Made by a program: the position numbers and the translations under genes
Part shown: positions 42,005-54,747 of the stretch, piece by piece
Numbering within the stretch: position 1 is the first letter of the stretch
Layout: every line of letters starts with the position of its first letter
The notes under the pieces: model-generated
The model's input: only the letters and a program-made list of their open reading frames with translations
What the model was told of the DNA's origin: nothing
The model's database searches: none
NCBI GenBank assembly: GCA_951802195.1
Contig: OX637635.1
Span: 682,001 to 746,000, forward strand
DNA: 64,000 nucleotides
Source of the DNA: Tausonia pullulans
Taxonomy: Eukaryota; Basidiomycota; Tremellomycetes; Cystofilobasidiales; Mrakiaceae
Reading direction: 5' to 3'

Positions 42005-45000
42005 TCATCGCCTCCGCCCGCTCGACGGCTTAGGGTCAGGGCTGATGCTCCCCTGATTAGCCCTCCAGCTCGTAGGAGGCGGACCCAGCGCGGGACTAGC
42101 ACTCCTCACCGAGCTTCGACTGCCGCTGCCGGACCGCTCGCGCGCGAAAGGCGGCTGGGGCGGGGCGATGAGCTCTGCATTCGACGAGATGGACGGGGCG
42201 CGCTTGCGCGTAGAGGTGACCGCGGGGCTAGCCGTCGAGGACGAGGTAGAGGTACCCTGGAGCGAGGGGCGAGTAGAGGAAGAAGACGACGGCTGATGAT
42301 GCCTTTGCTGGGCTGAGTGGTGGTGCTGGTTCGAGGCAAAGCTCGGGGCCGACGACATCCTCTGCCTCAGAGCCGTGACGGCCGGTCCGGCTTGCTGAGA
42401 TCGTGGCAGCTGGGAGCTGTGGATGGGAGACTGTTGGTAGTAGTCCGTTGCCATGGACGAATGCTCAGTGTACGAGTGGAGCGGCGGACGAGGCTCGCCG
42501 CCGAAGGAACCGCTCCGCATTCGCCCGGCCGCCCCACCCATCGCTGAGGACGAGCCGTAGTCGAGCGGGCTGGAGACATGCCTGTGACCGGAGCGACCTC
42601 CAGTGCCCATGGCGCCTCCACCATACTCTGAGCGAGAGTATCCTCCTCCAGCCTCGGACCCTCCCCACTGCGAGCCGCCTCCGCCGCCGCCATAAGCAGA
42701 CGCTGCGTACCCAGCGCCGCCACCTCCAAACAGGCCGCCATACATGCTCGCCGCGCCAGACGGTGGGACCCCGTAGACCGAGCCAGCGTCGCTCATGCCG
42801 CCGCCGCCCCTGCCACCTCCTCCAGGCCCGCCCATCGTCGAGGCGGTCTCCCATTGGTCGCCGGCGAGCTGGGCAGCCTGAGCGGCCATCATCGCCTGAA
42901 ACTGCTGCTTGGCCGCCATCTGAGGAGGAAACATTCGTCAGCCTACTGAGAGGAGAGCAGGCTGAGTGAAAAGAGGGCTAACGCACCATCGACGACCGCA
43001 TCTCCTCAGGGCTCAACAACCTCTGAGCCTGCTGCTGATGCATTTGCATCTGCATCTGCATCTGCATCGCTGCAAGCTGGGCCTGCTGAGCCTGCATGTA
43101 AGCCCACATTGCTCCTGGGTCTGCCGCGGCGGCGGGGCCAGCGAACCCGAAGGGGCCCGCCATAGGTGATGGGGAAGGGAAGCCCCCGCCGAGGAACGGC
43201 ATCTGCTGCTGGTCGTACGGCGAGTAGGGCGAGGAAGACGGAGGGAAGCCAGCGGCACCGTAGAGGGAAGGAGGCGGCGACTGGAAGAAGCCCGAACCCG
43301 GGCCGGAGCTCGCCTGGGACGGGTGGAGGTGATGCGGGAGGGTACGAGGCTGCTCCTCGGCGAAACGATCGCCGCCCTCGCGGGTTTCGTAGTCGTCGGT
43401 GGTCGCCTCGTCGCCGTCGTCGGAGCCTACGTCCGGAGCGGGGCCGTGTTGGACGTGGCCGAGCTAAGAAAGCGACAGGAGAGAGAAAGTGAGCCCCTGG
43501 TCTTGAATCTTTCACCATGAACATTCTCGCTTACCTCAATCGCATTGAGCGCTTCGATTTTACGGCGCTCCTTGGTCCTCTTCTCCCTCGCAGCCTCCTC
43601 GTCATCTTCGTTGTCGTCTCGGCCGTCTTTCTCATCCACACGGCGCCGGCCGTCGTTGCCACCGCCGCCGACGCCGCCGCCAGTCCGAGCGACCTCGAGG
43701 CTCTCGCGCGGAGTAATGGGCGTCCGGCCAGAGGAGGAGTCCCCACCCGTCATGGATGAGGCAGAGGAGGAACCCGCGAGTGGAGCCGGCCGAAGAGGGG
43801 GAGAGAAGGCCGCCGGCGCCGCTGCCAACGTCATCGACGTAAGGACGTGCGAGGTCGGTCGAGGACCAAGACTGTTGTTGGATGGGAGGCGAGGGCGAAG
43901 CTGCTGGTGCGAAGTCATCCGGCCGATGGGCTTGCGTCCGTTCGCCCCACCTCCAAGGGAGATAGAAGAAGAGGACGTAGAAGAGGAGACAGAGGAGGAC
44001 GACGACGAGGAAGCCGTTGTCGAGGTCGAGGCGGAGGAACTGGCCGATCGACCGTTGACTGGTGCTGCCGTTGCAGCGGATGCCAGGGGAGCAGAGGTGG
44101 TGGGTGGGATAGCAGGCAGAGCGTGAGCGGCCAGAGCCGAGCGGTCTTTGTGTGGCGAGACGGGTATCGGTGCCGAGCGAGGAGGGTGCCGCTGGGCGAG
44201 CGAAATTCCCAGAGGGCGATCATCCTCGCTGTCATCAGTGTCCACCGTTAAGGGCGTTGCTGCTGCAGCCGCCTTGACCGCAGGAGCAGATGGAGCAGGA
44301 GGTAGCGCCTTCTGAACAGCTGAAGGCGACCTGTCCCGGCCATAGTCGTCGCTCTCCTCATCGCTCTCGCTCTCATCCTCCTCGCTCTCGTCCCTCGCTT
44401 GCGCCGACGCCCTTCCACCACGCATCGTCGCCTCGCTCGTCGTCCTCAGCCTGAGCCGCTGCTGCTGCTGGGGGGGCGCCATGGGCCGCTGCTGCTGCTT
44501 GTTGGCAGCCACGCTCGCCGCCTGCTGCTGGAACTGCTCCCTCTGAGCAGCAAGGACACCCGCAGGTCGATCGACAAGATCGCTAACGGACGATCGACGG
44601 ACCGAGACACGACGGTCGAGCACGGGCTGGACGAGCCCTGTGGGAGCGGAGATCAGCGGCGCCTGGACCGGGCGGCGCGACGGATAGTGGGCCACAGCAG
44701 CCGACGATGCGATGGCGTTGAGCGTCTGAGACGAGCTGAAGCTCGAGCGTGAACTCGGTCGCGCGATGCCCGCTCCGGGACCGACGGCGACGGGTTTCGC
44801 GAGCGTCGACTCGGACACGCGCCCCCGCTTGCCACCACCAGACGAGAAATCCCCTTTCTCGTCGTCGGAGTCCCCATCGTCGCCATCGGACGAGTCCGAC
44901 TCATCCTCCGTCGAAGAGTAATGCCTTCCCGAGGTGGCCGCTGCCGCCTGCTTCTTAGTGGGCGCCGCAGGAACGGACGCAGGCTTGAGCGCCTTGGCAG

Positions 45001-48000
45001 CCTCGTATCGCGAAATGGTGCGCGGCGGCGCTCCACCAGGGCCAGCAGAACCCGCGAGCGGCTGGGCCAGGGCGGGGGATGCGGAGGAGTGGTGGTAGTT
45101 CGCATTCCGAGAAGATGAGCGGGCACCGTTGGTCCCGAGGAAGCTAGCCTGGGGCGGCTGATGGAGCTCAGAAGCGGTGGATAAGAAGGAAGTCGATGGG
45201 CGTCGCGCGTGGGGGGCAAGCTCGGATACTGCGGCGGCCATGGGCAGAGGTGGCGCTGTTGGGGTCGGAGGGGAGCCCGAGTCGGAGAGAGGCTGGCCTA
45301 CAGGTCGGGAGAGCGCCCGCGGTGGACGGGTGGGAGCTAGGTTTGTCGATGAGACTGCGGGCGAGATGGTCTCAGTCGGGGACTGAGGCGGAGAGGAGAA
45401 CCGACGCGGGTCGCCTGCACCGGACGGTGACGATGTCTGCCAGAGGTAGGACGACTGAGGTCGAGCAGCGGTGGGTGAAGCAGCGGCGCTCTCACTACTC
45501 TGCCGCGGCTGGCGTGATGCGACGACAAAGCCTCGGTTCGACCTCGGTACCGCGCCGCCTCCTGCTGCCGAGGACGACAAGGGTTCCTGCTGCTGCTGCT
45601 GCTCCGAGCTGTCCCTCGCAAGATCTGGGAGCTCCGAAGCGCTCCCATTCCCGCCCGCCAAGGCCGTTGCCGAGCTCCTCCTCCTCCGGAAGGCCGCGAC
45701 GCTGACCTTCTTGGTCGACGTCTCCTCTCCTCCCACCATGATCTCCTCGGTGTTTCCCTCGTCATCTTCCTCGTCGTCGATCGCACTCTCTGCTTCTGTC
45801 CGCCAATCCGACCCATTCCCACCACCCCCGCCGCTCGTGCTGGCCGACATCCCTCGGATGGGCTTCCCAGGCCTCTTGGTAGGCGTCGATCCACTGTTGC
45901 TGCCATTTCCCAAGACCGGCGACGATGTCAGAGACGCCGTCGCCGACGCCCCCGGTGAGGCAGCTCCAGCACTAGTCGGGATGTGGAGTGGCTCAAGATC
46001 ACTGTTGAGAGTGCCGGAGCTCGTGACGTGGCGGGCTGAGATGACGCGGAACGAATCGGCTGGGCTTGGAGGTCGTGGAGGGTCTTGCGACACGGCCGGT
46101 GATTTCTTGGAGGAGGGTAGGCCGAGCTTGAAGAAGGACGAGGAAGGACGAGCAACGTGCGCGGGTCGAGTTGGGGCGAGAGGTGTTCGAGCAGTCGAAG
46201 TGGCCGCGACAACTCCCAGGTTGGAAGAGTTGCTGACGGGCGAGTGGTCGTTTGTGAAGGAGGAACTGGCACTCGTTGTCATCGCGTGCTCAGGCAGTGA
46301 AGCCGTCGACCCCCCCGTGTTTTGTCGGAACATGCCTGGTGCCGCAGGTGGCCGCAGCGGCTCTTGTTCCGGTGAGGCCGGCCGTGGGCGATGATCATGG
46401 AGACTCTCCTTGGACCCCGTCCCGGACTGGCCCCACATGCCTAGGAAGCGCTTTCGACCGCCACTGCTGCCGTTGGCTTTCGGGAGGGGAGGGGAAGAGG
46501 ATCGGGAAGGGGGTCGGGGAAGGGCGGACATTGCTGCGGGTGCTGATGGTGATGCTGGGGAGCTGACCTCGGCAATGGGGGAGTCGACAATCTTCCAGCC
46601 TTCGACCGTAGCGAGACTGCTGCTCGTCGATCTGTGATGAACATCGGCAGTAGGCCGCGAGACGGGAGCAGCTGTCCGCCGTGCGGGCGTCGGGGGGTCC
46701 AACGTGAGTCGCGGAAGAGGTGATGGACGCGCTGCCTGAGGAGGAGGAGTCGACATCGTCGTACACTCATATGGCTGATGGTGGTGGAGCCCGAGGGATG
46801 TTGCCGGTAGGTTGGGACCAGCCGAGGATCCTAATAATGATGGAAGGACGTCATCGGGGGAAGTCGAGTGCTCATCTCTGAACGAAAGAGAAAAACGCCG
46901 GGTAATGAAGGGGTCGCCGAAGTCAGCAGCAGAACTCGAACGATGAGGAGTGAGATGAAAGAGGACGACTAAGAGGAGAGGAGAGAGAGAGAGCGCCAAC
47001 AAGATGATCTGAAAAGGTTTTCGAAACAACGTGAAGGAGAGAAGAAGCGATGGTGGGAAAATGAGACCAGCAATGACGACAGCGAGCGAGGCACGCACGC
47101 AGCGCCCCAGCCATCATCATTTGGTGTCGATCGAGAGAAGGGCACCATGCGTTTTTGAGCGCCACAGCCCTCGAAGGACGAGATAGAAGCTTACACTGCT
47201 TCAACGTCTGAAGAGCGACAGGGAGAGAGAGACAGAGACAGAGCCAGCCGGCATGACAGCCCTCGATCGGCCGCACATGCGTGCTCGGGCCTTGCTCGAC
47301 TGCTCTTGGATCGACACCGGAGGGACAAGAGCCGCTGTCCTTCTGACTGCCAGCGGCAGAGCCAGCGCCCACGACATTAGGCAAAGGAATGGAGCAGAAG
47401 CTATCTCTCACCTGAGCGACAACGTCGAACCGCCGTCAGGCCTGGGGGCGAGAGAAGGAGACCCCGTCGAAGAAGGCGACGGGGAATTGTCGTTCCCTCT
47501 CGTCGGCCCGAACACGCCGGGCCCTGCTGCCTCGTCCGCTGCTAGCGTCGAAGGCGACGACGTCGCAGTGGCGAAGAAGGACGAGGGAGATGACATGTCG
47601 TCGAGCGTCCAGAACGTTGTCGTTGAAGGACGGCGGTCGTCGTTGTCGCCGTTGCCGAGACCGCACAGCTCGAGATTGAGCGGGTCGAGCGCCGGCGGAC
47701 TCAGCGAGAGCGCAGGGAGGACGAAGGCGAGCGACTCGCGGCGGGAGACCGGCGTGTGCGTCTGCAGGTGTTGCTCTTGATAGGCGGCGCCCACAGGAGG
47801 GGAGGAGGGAGTTCGCAGAGGCGACGACAGCGTAGGCGACGAAGGGCCGCCCTCCCCAAAGTAGGATGACGAGGATCGAGGTGGCTCGTCGTAGTCGTAG
47901 CCGTCGCTGTCGTCCAGCCTCGAGGGGGACCTCCGAAAGAGCCTGGGCACGGGGCGGCCCGGGGAGGCGAGGAAGGAGGCCGACGACGACGCCGTTCTGG

Positions 48001-48196
48001 GAAACCCCAGGGGAGGGACGGCCGACCCGGTGGTCGACGACGACCCCCCGCCGGTGCTGCTCCCTATGGTCAGCCGCGAGGTTGTCCGTCTGAGCTCGGG
48101 CGGTGGGGGACGGGGGGTGGACGCGGTGGGGGAGGTCTTTGGAGGGGGATGCTGAGGAGCCGGCTGATGGGTCTTCTTGCGGGAGAAGAGCCCCAT
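42005..48196 (-). CDS. large low-complexity Ser/Pro-rich protein, unknown function
   Basis: I do not recognise a function. The protein of about 1,800 residues is almost wholly predicted disordered. It starts MGLFSRKKTHQPAPQ (a Gly2 followed by a basic patch, reminiscent of membrane-anchored N-termini). It then runs through Ser/Pro/Thr-rich sequence with acidic islands (STEDESDSSDGDDGDSDDEK; ARDESEEDESESDEES), short polyGln runs, a Gln/Met helix (QAQLAAMQMQMQMQMHQQQ) and a Gly/Tyr/Ser-rich C-terminal part (GGGMSDAGSVYGVPPSGAAS). One short conserved-looking block is RKRFLGMWGQSGTGSKESL, another EGWKIVDSPIAEV. The first intron is long (about 46875-47408). Two short introns lie near 43460-43540 and 42920-42985. 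The C-terminus SPDPKPSSGRRR ends at 42005. Such proteins in related yeasts are often labelled proteophosphoglycan-like, which says little about function. A scaffold at membrane or polarity sites is a guess. Confidence 0.7.
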
Positions 48197-48738
48197 CGTG
48201 AGGGGTGGGGGTGGGGTGGGTTGGTGGTTTGCGCTGAACCAGAAAGGCGGGGCGAAGGTCGAGACGCGCGGGTAGGGCAGAGAGGAGCATAGAGGGGGGT
48301 TGTCTCAGTATTATCTCAGGGACCAAACATGCCAGTCGTCGGTCCATATCGGGGGACGGGGGAGGACAGGGAGAAGGACCCCCCACACAGCTCTTCAATG
48401 CTCACGCAGACAGAAGAAACAGGCTTCCTCGAGATGTCGAGATGGCCCTGCCATTCAATCGCCCGCCCGCTCAGCATGGCCAGCCAGGGCTCAGTCATCG
48501 CCGTCCGCGCGCCACCCACATCATTGCTTACGTTTGTGCGAGGCCTCAGCCTCCAGCTCCGTGGAGCGGCGGCTTGTTTGAGATGGTCAGAGGGCGTGTT
48601 TTTTATTGTCCTCCGTGAGCTACCCGTTCACCCGCAGCTGCTGCCCGAGCCTTCGGTCCTTGCCGACGGCCGACGGAGGCCTCTCTCGGAGGAGCGCAGA
48701 GAGGCCTCGGCCAACCACTACCTTTGCTTTAGCCAGCC
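48197..48738. promoter_or_regulatory. divergent promoter, low-complexity gene / DBR1
   Basis: These are the 542 bp between divergent start codons. I see no gene and no recognisable factor site. Confidence 0.4.
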
Positions 48739-51283
48739 ATGCACGTGAGCCCGCCGCCCTCTTTCGTCCTCCTTGCTCATCTCCTGACCTCCGCATGCCC
48801 GCATCGCCAGGTCGCCATCGAGGGCTGCTGCCACGGCGAGCTTGACGCCATCTATGCGTCCATTGCGCGTGCCGAGCAGGCGAAGGGGTTCAAGGTCGAC
48901 CTGCTCCTCATCTGCGGTGACTTCCAAGTGAGCTTTGGACACGGCCTCTCTGTCTTCTCCTTTGTTCTCCTTTGTTCCGGAGCTGCTGTCTCGAGAAAGC
49001 CTGGGGGTGAACGGAGCCGAGCGTGCGCGCGCTAAGACGCGTCTCTTGACTTGTCAACCTGTCTCCCTTCTCTCGCTTGCTTTCTACACGCGTCTCCTTC
49101 CCAGCCTCCTCCGTCTCCACCCTGACCGATGTCCTTCTGGCCAGGCCCTCCGCAACCCGCACGACTTTGAGTCGCTCGCCGTACCTGCAAAGTTCCGGGC
49201 CCTCGGCTCCTTCCATTCGTACTACTCGGGCGCCAAGGTCGCTCCGGTCCTGACGCTCGTCATCGGGGGTAACCACGAGGCCAGCAACTACATGTGGGAA
49301 CTGTGCGTGTAGCCCTTCGTGCTCCCTTTGGGCGAACGAGTGAGTGAGTGAGCGAGGAGCGCCCTGCTGAATCTGTCGCCGCTCCTTCTCCAGCTACCAC
49401 GGCGGCTGGCTCGCCCCAAACATCTACTACCTTGGCGCTTCAGGCAGCGTCCTCGTCGATGGTCTTCGTGTCTCGGGTGCGAGCGGCATCTTCAAGTCGC
49501 ATGACTACCACAAGGGTGGGTGGCAACGGGGGATGAACGCGTCGCTGTAGCCCAGCCAGACGCGTCGCTCACTTGGAACTTGCTCCCTTCGTCAGGCTTC
49601 TACGAGACGGTCCCTTACGACCGGTCGACCCTGCGCTCTGTCTACCACATCCGTTCCCATTCGGTTCAGAAGCTCGCTCTTCTCCCTCCCTCTTCTCCCG
49701 TCTCCTCTGCACCAGCCACCACCTCCCTCCCTCCTTCCCCCTCCCCCTTCCCCCCCTGCCCTCACCCATCCATCTTCCTCTCGCACGACTGGCCCCTCGA
49801 GATCGCCTCCTCCTCGACCGTCTCATGTGACCTTCCAGCGCTCCTCCGCCGCAAGCCCTTCTTCGCGGACGAGATCCGCGAGAGGACGCTGGGGTCGCCG
49901 CCCTTGTTGGAGTTGCTGAAGACGCTACGGCCCACGTGGTGGTTCGCGGCTCATTTGCATGTCAAGTTCGCCGCTGTTTGGACGCATGGGAGGGAGAGGG
50001 AGGGAACACAGCAGCTGGTGGGTGGATCTGGGGCGGAAGGGTCCGCGCTGGTGGCGAGGAACCCGGACGAGATCGTGCTTGACGACGATGACAGCGAGGG
50101 GGACGTCGCTGCCGCCGTCGCCAACCCGGACGAGATCCCTTTGGATGATGATGACGACGAGCCGACAAATCAGACGCCAGTCGCCGCTGCTGCTGCTGCT
50201 GCTGCTTCGGATGTCGACGCCGCCGCCGACAAGGTCGAGCAGCGCGAGACGGCGGAGCTGGTCGCTGCCAACCCCGACGAAATCGCGCTCGAGGAGGACG
50301 ACGACGACGATGAGCCTCCTCATCGGCATGAACCCAACGCGCCTCCGTCGGACAACCGCCAGGCGCCGGCGATCCTGAGGACCGAGTCATCGTCGCTGAG
50401 GCCTTCCCCGTCGACGTCGATGGCGACGGACGCGGCTGCGGCTGCCCCGGCGACGACCAAGTTCCTGGCACTCGACAAGTGCCTCCCGAACAAGGACTTC
50501 CTTCAGGTGCGAGCCTGCTTCCTCCCCCTCCCCCTCGTTACTTGCCCGCTCCTGACACCTTCCTTCGTCAGATCCTCGAGATCCCCACCCCTCTCTCCCG
50601 AGCCTCCCCCTCGACCACTCCCCCACGCCTGACATACGACCCTCACTGGCTTGCCATCACTCGCGCCGCGCACCCGTACCTCTCCCTTTCCGAGCGCGGC
50701 GGGGGTCCCGGCAGCGCTCCTCGCATGCCGACGGGTGAGGCCATGGCCCGACTCGTCCAGAAGGAGATGGAATGGGTTGAGCAGGCAGGCTTGGGGTGGA
50801 CAGAGGAGAAGCCAGGGGAGGAAGGGATGGGGAGGAGGGAGGGGAGGAAAGAAGTCAAGGAGTGCCAGAGGTTTTGGAGGACTGCACCGGCGTTGGGGGA
50901 GGTTGGTGGTGGGCCTGGTAAGCTCACGTTCTTGGTCTCATTTCTTCCCTCGACCTCAACCACTGACGTATGCTCGCACGTCAGCCGCGTGGTACACGAA
51001 CCCACAGACGATAGCCCTGACGGACCTCCTCGGGCTAGAGAACAAGATCAACCCTTTCCCTCCGGGGTTTGAGCCGGGCCCACTGCCGTGGCTCGTGGCA
51101 GATGCTCAGGCTGCCGAAGCTGCCGCTGTTGCCGCCGAGGGCGCGATGGTCGGTCTGCAGGAGGTGGGGGCGGAGATGGAAAGCGGGATGGACGCTGGAG
51201 AGAGACGGGAGCAGCAACCGCAGGAGCCAATGGGCCTGTCGGACGCGGAGCTCGGCGGAAGATGGACGGAGGGCAGCGGATGA
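48739..51283 (+). CDS. DBR1: Dbr1 RNA lariat debranching enzyme
   Basis: Dbr1 hydrolyses the 2'-5' bond of excised intron lariats in the nucleus. The first coding exon holds just two codons (MH); exon 2 continues [20 protein letters not shown]. Metallophosphoesterase motifs in order: [89 protein letters not shown] and [14 protein letters not shown]. All metal-ligand positions are present, including the GNHE His and the AHLH pair. The middle is a disordered acidic region with three copies of NPDEI-(V/P/A)-L-(D/E)-rich sequence. The C-terminal DBR1 domain follows ([56 protein letters not shown]). The length of about 660 residues is normal for basidiomycetes. The stop TGA is at 51281-51283. Confidence 0.95.
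50071..50315 (+). repeat. three NPDEI acidic repeats within DBR1
   Basis: Three protein repeats, [24 protein letters not shown] and [15 protein letters not shown], are spaced by Ala/Glu-rich linkers of about 15-40 residues. The DNA copies differ, so they are old rather than a recent slippage product. Confidence 0.85.
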
Positions 51284-51802
51284 GGAAGGCCCGGTGTGCT
51301 CGATGAGAGAACCCATGAATGCCAATGGCTCACAACCGGACGATAGGTGGCAGCGAAATTCGGGGGGGGGGGGGGCGGTGCTGTAAGGCGGCGGTGATGG
51401 TGGTGGTGGCGGTGGCGAGCTGGCCAGCGTGACGAGCGCGCGCAGTCGACAATGACATCCCTGACCCTGCTTTATCTAGACGTGTCTCTCGTTGTCGAGT
51501 CTGCCTCCAAAGCAACACGAGCTGATTCTGGTGCAACTGGGAGTCCAACCTCTCACGGGCTCCTTGCTCCCCTGGCGCTGCCATCCGTCCTCTGTCCGTC
51601 TCCACGCGCGCCGTTGATTTCCTGCCCGAGCAGGCCGTCGACAACCTCTCCCTTCCACAGCCATCACCTCCGTGCTTGCCCGTCCCGTCAGCCCGCCGCC
51701 CGCCTACTTCCAGCGCGCTCCCTCGCTCCGCTCACCAGACAGGCAGCCAGCTCTCCCTCGCCCACCTCGTCGTTGTCCGTCCCCTCTCCTCCGTCCTTCC
51801 AA
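51284..51802. other. DBR1-MKK intergenic stretch
   Basis: This is 3' flank of DBR1 with a G14 tract at 51362-51375, then a pyrimidine-rich leader before the kinase ATG. I see no gene. Confidence 0.5.
51362..51375 (+). repeat. G14 homopolymer downstream of DBR1
   Basis: Fourteen G lie about 80 bp after the DBR1 stop, probably in the 3' UTR. Confidence 0.9.
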
Positions 51803-54747
51803 ATGGTTGCCCCGCCGCCGCGAAGGCCAGGACCCGGAGGCGCGCGACCGCTCCCCGGCGGGCGGCCCAAGCTCGGAATCTCGCTCGGGATCCCGGCTGC
51901 CAATGTGAGTGCTCTCGTCGAGCCATCGTGACCAACTTCTAGAGCGGACAGGAAGGCGAGGTAGCCAGAAGAGTCGCGCTAGGAACTTCAAACCAGACTC
52001 GCTCGCGCGCATGTTTCGTCCCTTCGCTCGTGGGTAGAGGGATTGGTCCAAAAGAAGGACACTCCTCTCCCGTCCTGGCCCCCTCTTCTTCTGCTCTCGC
52101 CTCCGTCTGGGCCCTCCAGCTCTCGATTTCTGAGGGACGAGTCGCACGTCGACCATCTCGCGCGGCAATGCTGGTCACGGTCGGGGCGCTGGCTCGCTCG
52201 CTGGTCGCCCTCTCCTCTCCTCTGCTCGCTTGTTCCGTTCTCTGTCGCTATCCCAGACCACTTACTCCATCTCCTCTCCCCCAGGTCCCCGGCGGAAACG
52301 TCGACCAGGCAGGCGAGGGAGGCTGGATGTCGGCCTCTGGCACGCCCATCCGGGAGAACCCTCCGCCCGTCTTGTCAACGGCCGCGTCCTCGTCGTCACC
52401 CTCCCCCCGTCCTCTACCCCCCCCGTCGATCCATCCTGCCTCTGTCGCCTCCGTCTCGGCACCCCCGCCTCGTCGACCGGCGCTGCCGACGCTCGCCTCG
52501 AACCCGCTCCCGTCGTCTGGGTCGTCGTCCGCTCGGCCTGCGCTTTCCCTCCACGCCAGCAGCACCAGCACCGCTGTTCCCGCGTTCTCCTTGTCGACGA
52601 CGACGACTCCGACGCCTTCGCCGCACGGAGGCCCGCATCCTCCTCGCCTGTCCGGCCTCCATCCTCCAGGACCTGCAGGAGGTCACTCGCCCTCTCCCTC
52701 TCCGTCGCCCTCAGCCTCCCGCCCGGCGATCCCGACGCAATCGGCACGGCCGAGACTGCCGACGCTCGCACTCAACGGAGGCCCGGCACCGCTGACGCCG
52801 GCGGCCTCGCCCAAGCCCTCGCTCAAGCTCGTCAACCCGTACGCGTCGCCGGTAGCAGCAGGATCTGTCGAGGACACCCCAAGCTCGGGCTCGTCCTCGC
52901 CGCCCGTCTTCGCATCGTACGCGTCGAGCTCGTCTGTCGCACTCCCACCACCACCTCCACCTCAGCCTCACGGCCGCCCTCGTGGGCCGTCGCTCTCGCT
53001 CGAGATCGCCACCCCCATTCGGCAGGCCCCTCCGCCACCGCCGCCGCCGCCGCCGCCGCCCATGCCACGGCACGATCCGTCGTCCCTTCTTGGCTACTAC
53101 TACGGCGATGACGAGGGGGGCGATGAGCGGACGGTCCGCCCTCTCTCGATGGACTCTGATGCAGGTGAGCAAGGGGATGATGTCTCGAGGGATGGGATGG
53201 AATGAATCTGACGGCCCCCTCCCCTCTTTGGCCAGGGTCCTACGGGGCCTACGGAGGCCTCGGAGCCGTCTACCAAGCGCCCGGGTCTTTGGACCGAACG
53301 CTTCTCCCAGGCAGCGGCGTTTCCGAGCGGAACCAGTCGAGCATGGTCGATGATCTCAGGCACACGATCGGCCAGCTCCGCGTCAGTGCTTCGCCATTGC
53401 CGTCGCCGGGGCTTGGTGGTGGTGGAGATGGAGGAGGGAATGGGACTGGGCGTGGGCTCGTGAGTCAGGAGAAGCAGCAGGGACCCGCTGAGGATGAAGC
53501 CGCGAAGGCTCCGCTGGCGTTCGAGGCATCGGACCTGGAGGACCTGGCGTACCTCGGCGAGGGGGCTGGTGGCGCTGTCACGAAGGTCCGGAGCAAAAAG
53601 ACGGGCGTCATCATGGCCAAAAAGGTTGAGGTTTTCACTTCGCTCGTTTTGTTTAGCGCTTCGCTGACTCAAGTCATCCCCCGTCCTTCCGCTCCCTCCC
53701 CCCCCCCCCCCCCCCCGCGCCTTCTCCCTTTCTCTCACTAGCTCATTCCGGCCTCACCGAACCCGTCGATTCACCGGCAGATCCTCCGCGAGCTTCAGTT
53801 CCTCGCCGACTGCACCTCCCCCAACATCGTTGACCACTATGGTTCGTTCCTCACGGACGGCGATTCGATGATCGGCATCCTCATGGAATATTGCGAGGGC
53901 AAGAGCCTCGACGCAGTCGTCAAGGAGAGCAGAGAGCGCGGGCTGAGGAGCAGTGAGAAAATCCTCGGCAAGATCGCGGTGGCGGTTCTTCGAGGGCTCG
54001 ACTACCTCCACGAGCGAAAGATCATCCATCGAGGTAGGTCCGCCATATGGGATGGGAGTGGAGGGGGGAGAGGAGCGCTCAAGTTGCTGATGATCTCTTT
54101 GTTCGATGCACGCCCAAGACATCAAGCCCTCGAATGTCCTTGTAACCCGACAGGGCCAGTTCAAGATCTGCGACTTTGGTGTGGCTGGCGAGCTCGTCGG
54201 CTCGCTCGCGGGAACCTTTACAGGGACGTCGTTCTACATGGCGGTACGTTCTTTCCTTCCGACGGCGCCTTTCGCAAACTGACTCACTCACAGCCCGAGC
54301 GCATCCTCGGCAAGGACTACTCGATCAAGTCGGACGTCTGGTCTCTCGGTCTCTCTCTCCTAGAGGTGGCCAACAATCGGTTCCCCTTCCCTCCGGAGGG
54401 CGAGCCGCCGATCGTCGGCCAGTTTGACCTCCTCAACTTTATCGTCAACCAGGACCCGCCGCAGCTCGTGGATGACGAGAGCGTCACCTGGACAGACAAG
54501 GCGAAGGATTTCGTCCGGCTCTGGTAGGTGGCTGATGGCCGTCTCTTCCGCAATGCGCGAACTCATCGACTAACTTCCTTGCGTGCCCAGCCTCGAGCGC
54601 ACCGACGGCCAGCGACCTTACCCGCGGGACCTCATTCTCCACCCGTTTGTCAAGTCAGCTGAAAAACGCAAGACAGATCTTGCCAAGTGGATTGCCCATG
54701 TCTGGGGCTGGCCGCAGCTGCAGACAGCGCCGACGGGTGGGGAGTGA
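51803..54747 (+). CDS. Mkk1/2-type MAP kinase kinase (cell-integrity pathway)
   Basis: This dual-specificity MAP kinase kinase most resembles Mkk1/Mkk2/Pek1 of the Pkc1 cell-wall-integrity cascade. The start [20 protein letters not shown] and [12 protein letters not shown] give the conserved N-terminal docking-like stretch. A Ser/Pro-rich region of about 350 residues follows. Kinase motifs: [20 protein letters not shown], the ATP Lys in [68 protein letters not shown] with activation-loop Ser/Thr, [40 protein letters not shown] and [17 protein letters not shown]. It ends QTAPTGGE at TGA 54745-54747. Catalytic residues are complete. Six introns, the first long (about 51905-52284); one has a C19 run. 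The pathway assignment rests on similarity to Mkk-type GTSFYMAPERI and LLNxIV blocks. Confidence 0.92.
53698..53716 (+). repeat. C19 homopolymer in an MKK intron
   Basis: Nineteen C lie within the polypyrimidine part of the intron that ends near 53741. Confidence 0.9.

Noticed and set aside
43545-44126. Long plus-strand open frames opposite the low-complexity gene (also 45471-46394)
   Set aside because: They mirror the GC-biased third positions of the minus-strand gene; the minus frame is continuous for over 3.6 kb.
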